Shown: piece after piece, positions 35,010 through 43,795 of the stretch
Position numbering within the stretch: the first letter of the stretch is position 1
Layout of the letters: the number at the start of each line of letters is the position of its first letter
From: Deltaproteobacteria bacterium
Lineage (GTDB): Bacteria; Myxococcota; Myxococcia; Myxococcales; Anaeromyxobacteraceae
NCBI GenBank assembly: GCA_016214955.1
Contig: JACRMN010000001.1
Coordinates: 172,501 to 236,500, forward strand
Direction: 5' to 3'
Length of the DNA stretch: 64,000 nucleotides
Program-made: the position numbers and the translations under genes
The notes under the pieces: model-generated
What the model was told of the DNA's origin: nothing
What the model saw: only the letters and a program-made list of their open reading frames with translations
Databases searched by the model: none

Positions 35010-38000
35010 TCAGCGGAAGGAGTGGGCCCGGTGCTGGACCTGCGGGGCGATGTCCAGCGCGGCGACGTGGTGGACCCGGAGGTTGACCACCGCCCCGTTG
35101 CGCTCGATCCGGCCCCGCACCTGGAGGAAGCCCTCGGTGCGCAGGAGCGCCCGGTGCCGGGCGTAGACGTCCGGCATCACCACCAGGTTGGCGATCCCGG
35201 TCTCGTCCTCCAGGCTCACGAAGACGATGCCGGCGGCGGTCTCGGGCCGCTGCCGGACGATGACCATCCCCGCCACCTCGGCCATGGCGCGATCGGGGAG
35301 CCGCGCCAGCTCCCGGGCGGAGCGCACCCGGCGGCTGGCCAGCTGGGGCCGGAGCAGCGACATGGGGTGGGCCTTCTCGGAGAGGCCGGTGGCGGCGAAG
35401 TCGGCGGCCACCTCCTCCGCGGCGGTGGCCGGCGGCAGATCGGCCGGCGGCTCCGGCTGCTCGAGGCCGGCGAAGAGGTCTCCCGAGCCCCCCGGCACCA
35501 CCGCCAGCGCCCGCCACACGGCCCGGCGCCTGTCGGGGGCCAGGCTGCGGAGGGCGTCGGCCTCGGCCAGCCGCGAGAGCCAGGCGCGGGAGAGCGCGGC
35601 GCGCCGGGCCAGGTCGGCCACCGAGCGGAAGGGGCCCTGGCGCCGGGCCGCGGCCACGGCCTCCACCACTGTCCGGGGAAGCCCGCGCACCTGCGACAGC
35701 CCGAGGCGCAGCGCCGGGCGCTCGCCCTCCGCAGCCGGCACCCCTTCCCGCACCCCCTCCAGCGTGCACTCCACCGCCGAGAACTGCACGTCCACGCCCC
35801 GCACCTCGACGCCGTGGCGCCGCGCGTCCTCCACCAGCGTGTGGGGGGCGTAGAAGCCCATGGGCTGGCTGTCGAGCAGGGCGCAGGCGAAGGTCGCCGG
35901 GTGGTAGCGCTTCAGCCAGGCCGAGGCATAGACCAGGAGTGCGAAGGAGGCTGCGTGCGACTCGGGGAATCCGTAGCCCGAGAAGCCCAGCAGCTGCCGG
36001 AAGATGGCCTCGGCGTCGGCGCCGGAGATGCCGCGGCTGGCCATGCCGGCCACCAGCCTGGCCTTCATGGCCGCCATCCGCTCCTGGGAGCGCTTGTGGG
36101 TCATCACCCGGCGCAGCTCGTCGGCCTCCCCCGGGGTGAACCCGGCGGCCACCACCGCCAGCCGCATCGCCTGCTCCTGGAAGAGCGGGATCCCGAGGGT
36201 GCGCTGCAGCACCGGCGCCAGCGGCGCGTAAGGGTAGCGCACCTCCTCCAGCCCGTCGCGGCGGCGCAGGAAGGGGTGGACCATTCCGCCCTGGATGGGC
36301 CCGGGGCGGATGATGGCCACCGAGATCACCAGGTCGTAGAAGCAGCGGGGGCGGAGCCGCGGCAGCATCGACATCTGGGCCCGCGACTCGATCTGGAAGA
36401 CCCCGATGGTGTCGGCCTGGCAGCACATGTCGTAGACCGCCGGGTCCTCGGCGGGGATGGTGGCCAACGAGTCGGGGTGCGGCACCGGGGTGGGGATCGC
36501 GGGCGCGGGGCGGTGGCGCCCCAGGAGCCGGAGGCAGCGGGAGAGTGCCGTGAGCATCCCCAGCCCCAGCAGGTCCACCTTGAGGAGGCCGAGCTCGGCC
36601 ACGTCGTCCTTGTCCCACTGGACGATGGTGCGTCCTGGCATGGCCGCCGGCTCCACCGCCGCCGTCTCCACCAGAGCCCGCCGGGTGATGAGGAATCCAC
36701 CCACGTGGATGGAGAGGTGGCGCGGGAAGCCCTGTAGCTCCCGGGCGAGCCGCAGCGTCTCCTTCACCGCCAGCGAGGCGGCCAGGCCGGCCTGGGCCAG
36801 GAAATCGGCGTCCACCCCGTCGAGCCGCTCGTAGCTGCCGAGGAGCTTGGTGAGCCGGTCGAGCTGGCCGAGGGAGAGCCCCAGCGCCTTGCCCACGTCG
36901 CGCAGGGCCGAGCGGCCCCGGTAGCTGATCACCTCGCAGACCATCCCGGCGTGCTCGCGACCGTAGCGCTCGTAGACGTACTGGATCACCTCCTCGCGCC
37001 GCTCGTGCTCGAAGTCGACGTCGATGTCGGGCGGCTCGCCACGCTCCACCGAGATGAAGCGCTCGAAGAGCAGCCCCATGCGCACCGGGTCGATGGAGGT
37101 GATGCCGAGCGCGTAGCAGAGCACCGAGTTGGCGGCGCTGCCGCGCCCCTGGCAGAGGATGCCGCGGCTGCGCGCGAAGCGGACGATGTCCCAGACGGTG
37201 AGGAAGTAGCTGGCGTAGTCCAGCTCCTCCACCAGGCGGAGCTCCTTCTCGATCTGCTGCTCCACCTCCGGCGGCGGCGGCCCCTGCCAGCGCCAGCGCG
37301 CCCCCTCCCGCGTGAGGTCGCGGAGCAGCTCCATGCCGGTGCGCGGCCGGGTGCGCACCCCCGAGGGCAGCGGGTCTCCGTCGTCGTCCACCTCGTCCGG
37401 CCTGGTCGGGGTCGGGGTCGGAACCACCGCCGGCATCGTGTTTCCCAGGCTCGTCGGCCTCGCCTCCTCCGGTGAGGCCAGCACCGGCGGCAGCGGGTGC
37501 TCCCCGCGGATCTCCTCCATCCGGAAGCGGCAGGCGTCGGCGATGGCGGCCGCCGTCTCCAGCCCATCGGGGAAGTCGGCCCAGAGGAGCGCCATCTCCT
37601 CCGGTCCCTTGAGCGTGCGCTCGGCGTTGGGGAACAGCCGCCGCCCCGCCTGCGCCACCTCCGTGCCCAGGCGCACGCAGGTGAGCACGTCCTGCAGCGG
37701 CTGACGCCGTCGATCGTGGGTGTGGACGTCGTTGACCACCGCCAGCGGGATGCCGAGCCGCTTGCCCACGCTCCGCGCCGCCGCCAGCCGGGCCTCGTCT
37801 CCGGCCACGTGGTGGCGAGAGACCGCCAGCGCCGCCCGCCCCGTGAAGGCCTCCCGCAGCCGCGCCGCCGCGGCGCCGTCGGTCCCCGGGTAGAGCGCGA
37901 AGAGCCCCTGGGTGCGCTCGGCCAGGAGGTGCCACGGGAGGCTCGGCGGCTCCTCGCGCCGCAACGGCACCGCTTCCTGTGCCCCGGGCCCCTCCGGAAA

Positions 38001-38348
38001 GGAACCGCCGGCGCCGCCCCAGGGGCTGCCGCGGTGGGCCTCCGACACCAGCCGGCAGAGCCCGGCGTAGCCCTCCCGGTCCTGGGCCAGCAGGAGGAGC
38101 GGGACGTCGGCGGCCGGCCCGGGGACGAGGTCGGCCACCGAGAGCTCGACCCCCACCAGCAGCGGGAGCCCGCGCTTGCGCGCCTGGGCGTGGGCTCGCA
38201 CCACACCGTAGAGCCCGTTCCGGTCGCAGAGCGCCAGCGCCGAGAGCCCGAGGTCGGCGGCACGGTCCACCAGCTCCTCCGGGTGGCTCGCCCCCGCCAG
38301 GAAGGAGAAGTTGGACTTGCAGCGCAGCTCGGCGTAGCGCGGGGCCAT
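35010..38348 (-). CDS. dnaE2: Error-prone DNA polymerase III alpha (DnaE2)
   Basis: A 1112-residue translesion polymerase of the C family, acting with ImuA and ImuB after DNA damage. The PHP domain opens with YAELRCKSNFSFLAGASHPE; the palm carries the catalytic pair in PPDIDVDFEHERREE (about residue 441) and a further aspartate earlier in the palm; the OB-fold domain lies at about 1010-1090 (VAGMVIVRQRPETAAGIVFV). The C-terminus is short and lacks the proofreading/tau-binding tail of replicative DnaE1, typical of DnaE2. ATG at 38348, 9 bp after imuB. Last gene of the cassette. Confidence 0.95.
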   Translation of the reverse strand: MAPRYAELRCKSNFSFLAGASHPEELVDRAADLGLSALALCDRNGLYGVVRAHAQARKRGLPLLVGVELSVADLVPGPAADVPLLLLAQDREGYAGLCRLVSEAHRGSPWGGAGGSFPEGPGAQEAVPLRREEPPSLPWHLLAERTQGLFALYPGTDGAAAARLREAFTGRAALAVSRHHVAGDEARLAAARSVGKRLGIPLAVVNDVHTHDRRRQPLQDVLTCVRLGTEVAQAGRRLFPNAERTLKGPEEMALLWADFPDGLETAAAIADACRFRMEEIRGEHPLPPVLASPEEARPTSLGNTMPAVVPTPTPTRPDEVDDDGDPLPSGVRTRPRTGMELLRDLTREGARWRWQGPPPPEVEQQIEKELRLVEELDYASYFLTVWDIVRFARSRGILCQGRGSAANSVLCYALGITSIDPVRMGLLFERFISVERGEPPDIDVDFEHERREEVIQYVYERYGREHAGMVCEVISYRGRSALRDVGKALGLSLGQLDRLTKLLGSYERLDGVDADFLAQAGLAASLAVKETLRLARELQGFPRHLSIHVGGFLITRRALVETAAVEPAAMPGRTIVQWDKDDVAELGLLKVDLLGLGMLTALSRCLRLLGRHRPAPAIPTPVPHPDSLATIPAEDPAVYDMCCQADTIGVFQIESRAQMSMLPRLRPRCFYDLVISVAIIRPGPIQGGMVHPFLRRRDGLEEVRYPYAPLAPVLQRTLGIPLFQEQAMRLAVVAAGFTPGEADELRRVMTHKRSQERMAAMKARLVAGMASRGISGADAEAIFRQLLGFSGYGFPESHAASFALLVYASAWLKRYHPATFACALLDSQPMGFYAPHTLVEDARRHGVEVRGVDVQFSAVECTLEGVREGVPAAEGERPALRLGLSQVRGLPRTVVEAVAAARRQGPFRSVADLARRAALSRAWLSRLAEADALRSLAPDRRRAVWRALAVVPGGSGDLFAGLEQPEPPADLPPATAAEEVAADFAATGLSEKAHPMSLLRPQLASRRVRSARELARLPDRAMAEVAGMVIVRQRPETAAGIVFVSLEDETGIANLVVMPDVYARHRALLRTEGFLQVRGRIERNGAVVNLRVHHVAALDIAPQVQHRAHSFR

Positions 38349-38357
38349 GGCGCGTGC

Positions 38358-39989
38358 CTAGTCGAAGAACCCGTGGAGCCAGAGCCGGCCGTCGGCTCCG
38401 TCCCTGTAGATCCAGCACTCCCCCAGCCCCTCCACCACCGCACGGTGGTAGTCCCTGTCGAAGGGCTCGCTCCACCACTCGCCCGCCAGCCGCTCCGGCG
38501 GCGAGAAGGAGAGCACGCGGCAGGTCCGCCCCTGGCAGCGCACCGCCGCGATGCGCCCGCCCTCGCCCAGCGCCACCAGCGGCAGCGGGGTGGGCAGGAG
38601 GCGCGTGGGCCGACACAGCTCGGCGAGGGCCGGGCTGGCGGGGCCGGCCACGTCGGCGGTGCGCGACCGCCGGCGCGGATTCTCCCGGGCCCCGGCCGCG
38701 GGGAGCGCACCCCGGCGCCGGCCGGAGAAGGCGGCGGTGCGGTAGGCGGCCTCGGGCCGGTGGCGCTCCAGTGGCTCGGCGGTGCAGAGCGCCCCATCGC
38801 CCAGCCGGGCGGCGAGCCGCGAGAGGGCCACCTCCAGGGCCCGCAGCTCCTCGGGCCGATCGCCGAGCGAGAGCTGCTCCTGCGGTGCCGGCACCGCCTC
38901 CACCACCTCGAGCGCCAGCCCGGCCACCGGCGCCTCGAGCCGGAGGGCGAAGATCTGCTCCCGGAGCACCACCATCCAGCGGCCGGCGGCGGCGCTGGGC
39001 CGCGCCAGGGCCACGGGCAACCGCCTCTCGCCGCGCGGGTCGAGCCGCAGCGCCACCTCGAGCCGCGTCGCCCCCAGGCTCCGCCCCGCCAGGCGGGCCG
39101 CGGCCCTGTCGGCCACCCGCTTGAGCGCGAAGAGCAGGGGCTCGGCGCTCTCCACCGGGGCCTCGAGCTCGAAGCTCTCCCGCGGCAGCCGCTCGGGCTG
39201 GTAGGGGACGATCGGGCTCGGGTCCTCCCCGCGGGAGAGGCGCAGCAGCACGCCGGCAAAGAGGCCGAAGCGGTGGGCCAGGGTCTCGGGCGGCAGGCGC
39301 CCCAGGGAGCCGACGTCGGCGATCCCCAGGCCGGCGAGCCGCGCCTGCAGGTCGCCGGGGATCTCCGGGAAGGCGGTGAGCGGCAGCGAGGCCAGCGCCG
39401 CTCCCATGGCCTCCGGAGCCACGGGAGCCCCGCCGCGCCCGTGGCGGGCCAGTGCCCGCGCTGGCCCCCGGCCGCTGGCCAGCGCCGCGCGGCAGCGGTA
39501 GCCGAGCTCCGCCGCCAGCGCCGTCGCCCGCGCCAGGAGGAGCGCCTCCCCCTCCCCGGCCGCGGCGCGCGGCGGCGCCAGCAGGCCGGCCGCCGAGGCG
39601 TCGAGGAGCAGCGCGTCGGGCCCGCAGAGCTCCACCGCCGGCGCGAGCTGGAGCAGCGCCTCGGCCAGCGCCTCCAGCGCCGCCCTGTCGCCCGCCGCGT
39701 CGAGCGGCAGGAGCGCCAGCCCGGCGCAGGCCGCCTCCGCCTGGACAGCCGAGTCGCCCGGGCACACCCCCTGCTCCCGCGCCAGCGGATCGCAGGCCAC
39801 CACCCTGCCCTCGTCCACCACCGCCAGCGGCGCCGGTTCCCGCCCGGGCGCGCCGCGCGCCCGCCGCACCCGCTGCAGCGAGAAGTCCGGGAAGTGGAGC
39901 GCCAGCACGCGCGGGGCACGCGCCGCCGGGCCGGCCCGGTGCTCCGGCGCCTCCTCCCGGAAGAGCCCGGGGAGCAGCTCAGGCCCCAT
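38358..39989 (-). CDS. imuB: ImuB, catalytically inactive Y-family polymerase homologue
   Basis: A 543-residue hub protein of the mutasome. It resembles Pol IV/V in the palm (RVLALHFPDFSLQRV, then PDALLLDASAAGLL) but the metal-binding acidic set is incomplete, as in known ImuB. A possible clamp-binding motif QLSLG lies at about residue 365 (in QEQLSLGDRPEEL), and a C-terminal domain ends in GRLWLHGFFD. ImuB connects ImuA and DnaE2 to the sliding clamp. ATG at 39989 overlaps the imuA end by 11 bp. An earlier conserved start would sit about residue 25; the first 25 residues are low complexity. Confidence 0.9.
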   Translation of the reverse strand: MGPELLPGLFREEAPEHRAGPAARAPRVLALHFPDFSLQRVRRARGAPGREPAPLAVVDEGRVVACDPLAREQGVCPGDSAVQAEAACAGLALLPLDAAGDRAALEALAEALLQLAPAVELCGPDALLLDASAAGLLAPPRAAAGEGEALLLARATALAAELGYRCRAALASGRGPARALARHGRGGAPVAPEAMGAALASLPLTAFPEIPGDLQARLAGLGIADVGSLGRLPPETLAHRFGLFAGVLLRLSRGEDPSPIVPYQPERLPRESFELEAPVESAEPLLFALKRVADRAAARLAGRSLGATRLEVALRLDPRGERRLPVALARPSAAAGRWMVVLREQIFALRLEAPVAGLALEVVEAVPAPQEQLSLGDRPEELRALEVALSRLAARLGDGALCTAEPLERHRPEAAYRTAAFSGRRRGALPAAGARENPRRRSRTADVAGPASPALAELCRPTRLLPTPLPLVALGEGGRIAAVRCQGRTCRVLSFSPPERLAGEWWSEPFDRDYHRAVVEGLGECWIYRDGADGRLWLHGFFD

Positions 39990-40725
39990 GGCCCACCTCC
40001 GCGCCCCGGGCGAAGATCCGCCGGATCCGCGGCCCCTCCGGCTCGCGCCGGACCTCGAGCCGCACCGCCGCCGGGAGCCGCAGCCCGCCGGCCCCCTCGC
40101 CCTCGCGCGCCGAGAGCCACAGACCCACCGCTCCGCCCTTCTCGGCAGCGGCCACCAGCCGCCGCACCATCACCTCGGGCGGGACCGCGGCTCGACCCTC
40201 CGGGCGGACGGCGCGGAGGAGCGGCAGGTCCAGCGCCACCACCTCGAATGCTCCGCTGCCCAGCAGCACCTCGGCCGACCAGAGCACGGTGGCGATGCCC
40301 TGGGCCGTGATGCTGGCCGGCGGGCGGACGAGGAGGAACCGCGCCAGGTCCACCCCCAGCGCCGCGGCGGCCGGAGGGTACAGCTCCCCGCGGCCGTCCA
40401 CGAAGGCGGCCAGCCCGTCGCTCCGCATGCTGCGGGCCATGGTGGAGAGGCAGAGCGCCGTCTTTCCGCTCCCCGGCTCGCCCTGGATCTCGGAGAGGGC
40501 GCCGCGGGGGAATCCGCCGCCGGGCAGGAGCCCATCCACCGCCTCGATCCCGCTGGCCTCGAACGCGGTGCGGCGCGGCGGCCTGCGCTCGATGTGGCGA
40601 ATGCGCTCGCGCAGCTCCTCGATGCGCTCCCGCGATCCGGCCGGGCCCCCGGAGCCTCCGGGCGGCGCGGCCGGACTCCCCGCCGGGCTCGCGGCGGGTC
40701 CAGCGGCAGGACGATGGAGCGGCAT
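39979..40725 (-). CDS. imuA: ImuA, RecA-like subunit of the mutasome
   Basis: A 248-residue protein related to RecA/SulA. After an Ala/Pro-rich N-terminus and a charged helix (ERIEELRERIRHIERR) comes the core with GIEAVDGLLPGGGFPRG and the Walker A loop GEPGSGKTAL (about 82-91). ImuA controls the error-prone polymerase pair. ATG at 40725 is only about 9 bases from the predicted transcription start and has no ribosome-binding site, so translation may be nearly leaderless. Overlaps imuB. Confidence 0.9.
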   Translation of the reverse strand: MPLHRPAAGPAASPAGSPAAPPGGSGGPAGSRERIEELRERIRHIERRPPRRTAFEASGIEAVDGLLPGGGFPRGALSEIQGEPGSGKTALCLSTMARSMRSDGLAAFVDGRGELYPPAAAALGVDLARFLLVRPPASITAQGIATVLWSAEVLLGSGAFEVVALDLPLLRAVRPEGRAAVPPEVMVRRLVAAAEKGGAVGLWLSAREGEGAGGLRLPAAVRLEVRREPEGPRIRRIFARGAEVGHGA

Positions 40726-40732
40726 GGCACCC

Positions 40733-40762
40733 CTGAACGGATTTAACTGCTCTTTCGTTCAG
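40733..40762 (-). promoter_or_regulatory. Inverted GTTC operator, likely LexA-type SOS box, at imuA
   Basis: Two perfect 7-base half-sites, CTGAACG (40733-40739) and CGTTCAG (40756-40762), face each other across 16 bp. One covers the spacer, the other the transcription start of the imuA promoter, where a repressor would block it. From memory, a GTTCAG-ending LexA motif was described for Myxococcus xanthus; the match is my inference. imu cassettes elsewhere are SOS-controlled. Confidence 0.6.
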
Positions 40763-40769
40763 GTATCAA
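40741..40769 (-). promoter_or_regulatory. Promoter of imuA-imuB-dnaE2
   Basis: On the minus strand TTGATA (40769-40764) and TTAAAT (40746-40741) have an ideal 17-bp spacer. Predicted start near 40734, so the mRNA begins about 9 bases before the imuA ATG. Confidence 0.65.
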
Positions 40770-40896
40770 GCCGATCTGACATCGCCCCGGTAACCGGGCG
40801 CTTTCCCCTGCGCGAGCGCGCAAACACGGCCCCGCAAGAGGCGCGGGCCCGGCGGAAGGCCGCCAGGCCCGGGAAACGCCTCGGTGCGAGCCGGCC

Positions 40897-41277
40897 CTAG
40901 GCCGTCGCCGACTTCTTCTCCTGCTCGGCGATCTCGGCGCGGACCTTGTCCATGTCCAGCGCCTTGACCTGCTTGATGAGGTCCTCGAGTGCCGCCTCGG
41001 GCAGCGCGCCGGCCTGCGAGTAGAGCAGCACCTTGTCGCGCAGGATCATCAGCGTGGGGATGGAGCGGATGTCGAAGGCGCCCGCCAGCGACTGCTGCTC
41101 CTCGGTGTTCACCTTGCCGAAGGTGATGTCCGGGTGCTTCTGCGCCACCTTCTCGTAGGTCGGCCCGAACATGCGGCACGGGCCGCACCAGGGCGCCCAC
41201 CAGTCGATGAGCACGATCCCGTCCTTCTCCGCCTCGCTCTTGAAGTTCGCCTCAGTGATGTCGACCGTGGTCTTCAT
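40897..41277 (-). CDS. trxA: Thioredoxin
   Basis: A 126-residue thiol-disulfide reductant. The active site is WWAPWCGPCRMF (about residues 27-38), and the cis-proline loop is RSIPTLMIL. The last 20 residues (from KALDMDKVRAEI) form a charged helix beyond the usual thioredoxin end. It reduces ribonucleotide reductase and other proteins, though a link to the nearby nrdJ is only by function. AAGGACGAGAC precedes the ATG at 41277. Single gene. Confidence 0.93.
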   Translation of the reverse strand: MKTTVDITEANFKSEAEKDGIVLIDWWAPWCGPCRMFGPTYEKVAQKHPDITFGKVNTEEQQSLAGAFDIRSIPTLMILRDKVLLYSQAGALPEAALEDLIKQVKALDMDKVRAEIAEQEKKSATA

Positions 41278-41372
41278 GTCTCGTCCTTTCGGCGCCCGGT
41301 CGATGTCGCCGCGGCGCTCCTCACAGGCCGTCAGACCCCCGGCCCGCGAAAAGGGTTCGTCCCCCTCCCCGC

Positions 41373-41711
41373 TCACCCCTCCCGGAGGATGCCGTCGAGC
41401 CTCTGCACCAGCTGGCCCCGGGTGAGCACCTCGTCCACCCCGGCGGCCGTGGCCTGGTCCATGAGGTCGGTCTGCAGGTGGCCCAGGAAGCCGATCACGC
41501 GGGTGGCGCCCGCCTGGCGCGCCGCCGGCACGTCGGCCACCACCCCGGGCTCCCCGAGGTCGGCCAGGACAGTGCCTGGCCCCAGCGTCCGCACCGCCTC
41601 GTGAAGGGGCGTGCCCCGCGGGGCCAGGCGCACCTCGGCCCCGAGCCGCTCGGCCGCGGCGAAGATCTTGGATCGGAAGACGAGGTCGCGAACGGCGACG
41701 ATCACGGGCAT
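41373..41711 (-). CDS. Small receiver-like protein, unknown
   Basis: A 112-residue protein with an alternating beta/alpha pattern: PVIVAVRDLVFRSKIFAAAE, then AVRTLGPGTVLADLGEPGV and ATRVIGFLGHLQTDLMDQA. This resembles a CheY-like fold, but the acidic pocket of true receivers is not present (a valine/arginine-aspartate replaces the paired acidic residues). I would not call it a phospho-receiver. It lies between trxA and regA on the same strand with gaps of 95 and 50 bp. Confidence 0.65.
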   Translation of the reverse strand: MPVIVAVRDLVFRSKIFAAAERLGAEVRLAPRGTPLHEAVRTLGPGTVLADLGEPGVVADVPAARQAGATRVIGFLGHLQTDLMDQATAAGVDEVLTRGQLVQRLDGILREG

Positions 41712-41761
41712 CCCGGGACCTTAACCGGCCCCGGGAAGCCGCGCCGCGCTCCCGCGGGGGA

Positions 41762-42319
41762 TCACCGTGCAGGCGGGTACTTCTGGAGCTTGCGCTGCAG
41801 CGACCGGCGGTGGATCCCGAGCCGGCGCGCCGCCTCGGAGATGTTGCCACCGCAGTCGGAGAGCACGCGCTGGATGTGCTCCCACTCGGCCCGCGCCAGC
41901 GAGGGGGTCTCGACCGGCCCGGCTGCAGCCAGCGGCCGCTCGCCGCGCATGCGCGAGAACGCGGCCAGGATCTCGTCGGCGTCCACCGGCTTGGGCACGT
42001 ACCCCACCGCGCCGAGCTTGGTGGCCTCCACGGCGGTGGCGATGCTCCCGTAGCCGGTGAGGATCAGCACCTCGGTGGCCGGGTCGTAGACCCGCATCTC
42101 CTTGAGGAGCTCGATGCCCGAGCGGCCCGGCATCTTGAGGTCGAGCACCGCCAGCTCCGGCGAGTCCTCTCGAACCTTGACCATCGCCTCGTCGGCGTTG
42201 CCCGCCGTCCGCACGTCGTAGCCGCGCTCGCGCAGAGCGCGCGCCAGCCGCTCGCGCAGGGTCTCGTCGTCGTCCACCAGCAGGATGCTGGGTGCCGCGT
42301 GCGTCGCCACCGTCGTCAT
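41762..42319 (-). CDS. regA: Redox response regulator of the RegA/PrrA/ActR family
   Basis: A 185-residue transcription factor. The receiver has ILLVDDDETLRERLARAL (acidic pair), the phospho-aspartate in AVLDLKMPGRSG (about residue 60) and the conserved lysine in YVPKPVDADE. A short linker leads to a Fis-type helix-turn-helix (NISEAARRLGIHRRSLQRKL) nearly invariant in RegA proteins, which control energy-metabolism genes in response to redox state. ATG at 42319 overlaps the regB stop (ATGA). Confidence 0.9.
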   Translation of the reverse strand: MTTVATHAAPSILLVDDDETLRERLARALRERGYDVRTAGNADEAMVKVREDSPELAVLDLKMPGRSGIELLKEMRVYDPATEVLILTGYGSIATAVEATKLGAVGYVPKPVDADEILAAFSRMRGERPLAAAGPVETPSLARAEWEHIQRVLSDCGGNISEAARRLGIHRRSLQRKLQKYPPAR

Positions 42320-43668
42320 GACGTTCCTCCCTTGAAGCTCAGGGCTGCAGGCAACCTGAGCCGAGCCGTGGTTCCCTTCCCCGCTTCCGAGACCAGCTCC
42401 AGCTGTCCTCCGAGCTGCTCCGCCAGCGTGCGGGTGAGGAAGAGGCCCAGCCCCATGCCCTCGCCCGGCACCTTGGTGGTGAAGAAGGGCTCCCCGGCGC
42501 GGTCCAGGATCTCCTGGGGCATGCCGCCGCCGGAGTCGGCGACCTCGGCCACCACCTCGTCGCCCGACGCCGAGAGCCGCAGCTCCACCGGCATCCCCGG
42601 CGGCGAGGCCTGGATGGCATTCTTGAGCAGGCTCCGCAGCGCCCGGGCCAGGCCGCGGGCCGGTCCCTCGACCCGGTAGGCCTCCAGGTCGGACATGCCG
42701 CGGACCTTGACCCGGTCGCGACTCGGCAGACCCGAGAGGGCGCGCTCCGCCCAGCTCCCCAGCGTGATGGAGACCATGGTCTCGCCGGCGTTCTCCCCGG
42801 CGTAGGCCGACATCTGCTGCAGGATCTCCTGGCACCGGCCGAGCTGCTGCCGGATGAGCGTCAGGTCTTCCTTGGCGCCGCTCGGCGCCTCCTTCTCCAG
42901 GGCCCGCTCCAGCTCGCGGGTGACCACGGCGATGGTGGCGAGCGGCGTGGAGAGCTCGTGGGCGGCGCCGGCCGCCAGCGTCGCCAGCGAGGCCACCTTG
43001 TCCTTGCGCGCCGAGAGGCTGCGCTCGCGGGTGAGCTGCCGCTCCAGCCCGTGGAGCGCGTGGGTGACGCGGCCGACGATGTAGACGATGAAGGCAGCGG
43101 CGATGGCGAAGGCGACCCACATGCCTTCCATGTGGAGGCGCATGAGCTCCATGTGGTCGTAGTCGCTGAGCGCCCACCCGGTGCCGCGCAGGCTGTCGAG
43201 CGCGAAGAGCGAGCCGAAGAGCAGCAGGCTCGCTCCCAGGAGCATCCAGGCGTGGCGCGGAGACAGCAGCACCGCGGCCAGGGCCACGTTGACCAGGTAG
43301 AGCGTGGAGAAGGGATTGGAGTAGCTCCCCGTCACCGAGAGGATGACGGTCAGCATCGTCGAATCGACGACCATCACCCCGACCAGATGCTTCTCGAGCA
43401 CGTCGGGCGCGCGGCGCAACCAGCGATCGAGGGCCAGGTTGGCAAGCGCCTCGACGGCGAACAGCACGCCCAGCCAGACGACGTGCATGTGGATGAGGTC
43501 GAGGGAGATGACGACGAGGACTGCGCCGATCTGTCCGGCGAGCGCTCCCCAGTGCAGCCGCACCAGCCACGACATCTTGATCCGGTTGGGGTCTGCCTCC
43601 ATGGCGCGCAGCGTCGACACCTCCGGCGAGGTGTCAGGCGATGTGGACGCGCCCAGATCCGCAGGCAT
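42316..43668 (-). CDS. regB: Redox-sensing histidine kinase of the RegB/PrrB family
   Basis: A 450-residue inner-membrane kinase. Six hydrophobic segments span about residues 30-200. GSYSNPF (about 111-117) corresponds to the quinone-binding GGxxNPF of RegB, with serine for the second glycine. The H-box AAHELSTPLATIAVV holds the phosphorylated histidine (about 236); a cysteine 42 residues later (GRCQEIL) corresponds to the redox cysteine. N, G1 and G2 boxes are LLKNAIQAS, VADSGGGMPQ and GEGMGLGLFL. It senses respiratory or redox state and drives RegA. ATG at 43668 chosen; a later ATG at residue 25 is possible. Confidence 0.9.
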   Translation of the reverse strand: MPADLGASTSPDTSPEVSTLRAMEADPNRIKMSWLVRLHWGALAGQIGAVLVVISLDLIHMHVVWLGVLFAVEALANLALDRWLRRAPDVLEKHLVGVMVVDSTMLTVILSVTGSYSNPFSTLYLVNVALAAVLLSPRHAWMLLGASLLLFGSLFALDSLRGTGWALSDYDHMELMRLHMEGMWVAFAIAAAFIVYIVGRVTHALHGLERQLTRERSLSARKDKVASLATLAAGAAHELSTPLATIAVVTRELERALEKEAPSGAKEDLTLIRQQLGRCQEILQQMSAYAGENAGETMVSITLGSWAERALSGLPSRDRVKVRGMSDLEAYRVEGPARGLARALRSLLKNAIQASPPGMPVELRLSASGDEVVAEVADSGGGMPQEILDRAGEPFFTTKVPGEGMGLGLFLTRTLAEQLGGQLELVSEAGKGTTARLRLPAALSFKGGTS

Positions 43669-43795
43669 GACGATATTTTGCCACAGGGCGGCCCCGTCGG
43701 GGGCTCTTTCCAGGATGATTTGACCTGCGGCAAGGAGCCGCCACGGCAGGCCGCCTTGACGGCCGGGACCAGGGGCAAGAAGCTGCCCGATACCC

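Noticed and set aside
43690-43790. Sigma-54 promoter upstream of regB
   Set aside because: A TGGC...TTGC pair exists on the minus strand, but the distance between the GG and GC elements is one base short of the required spacing.
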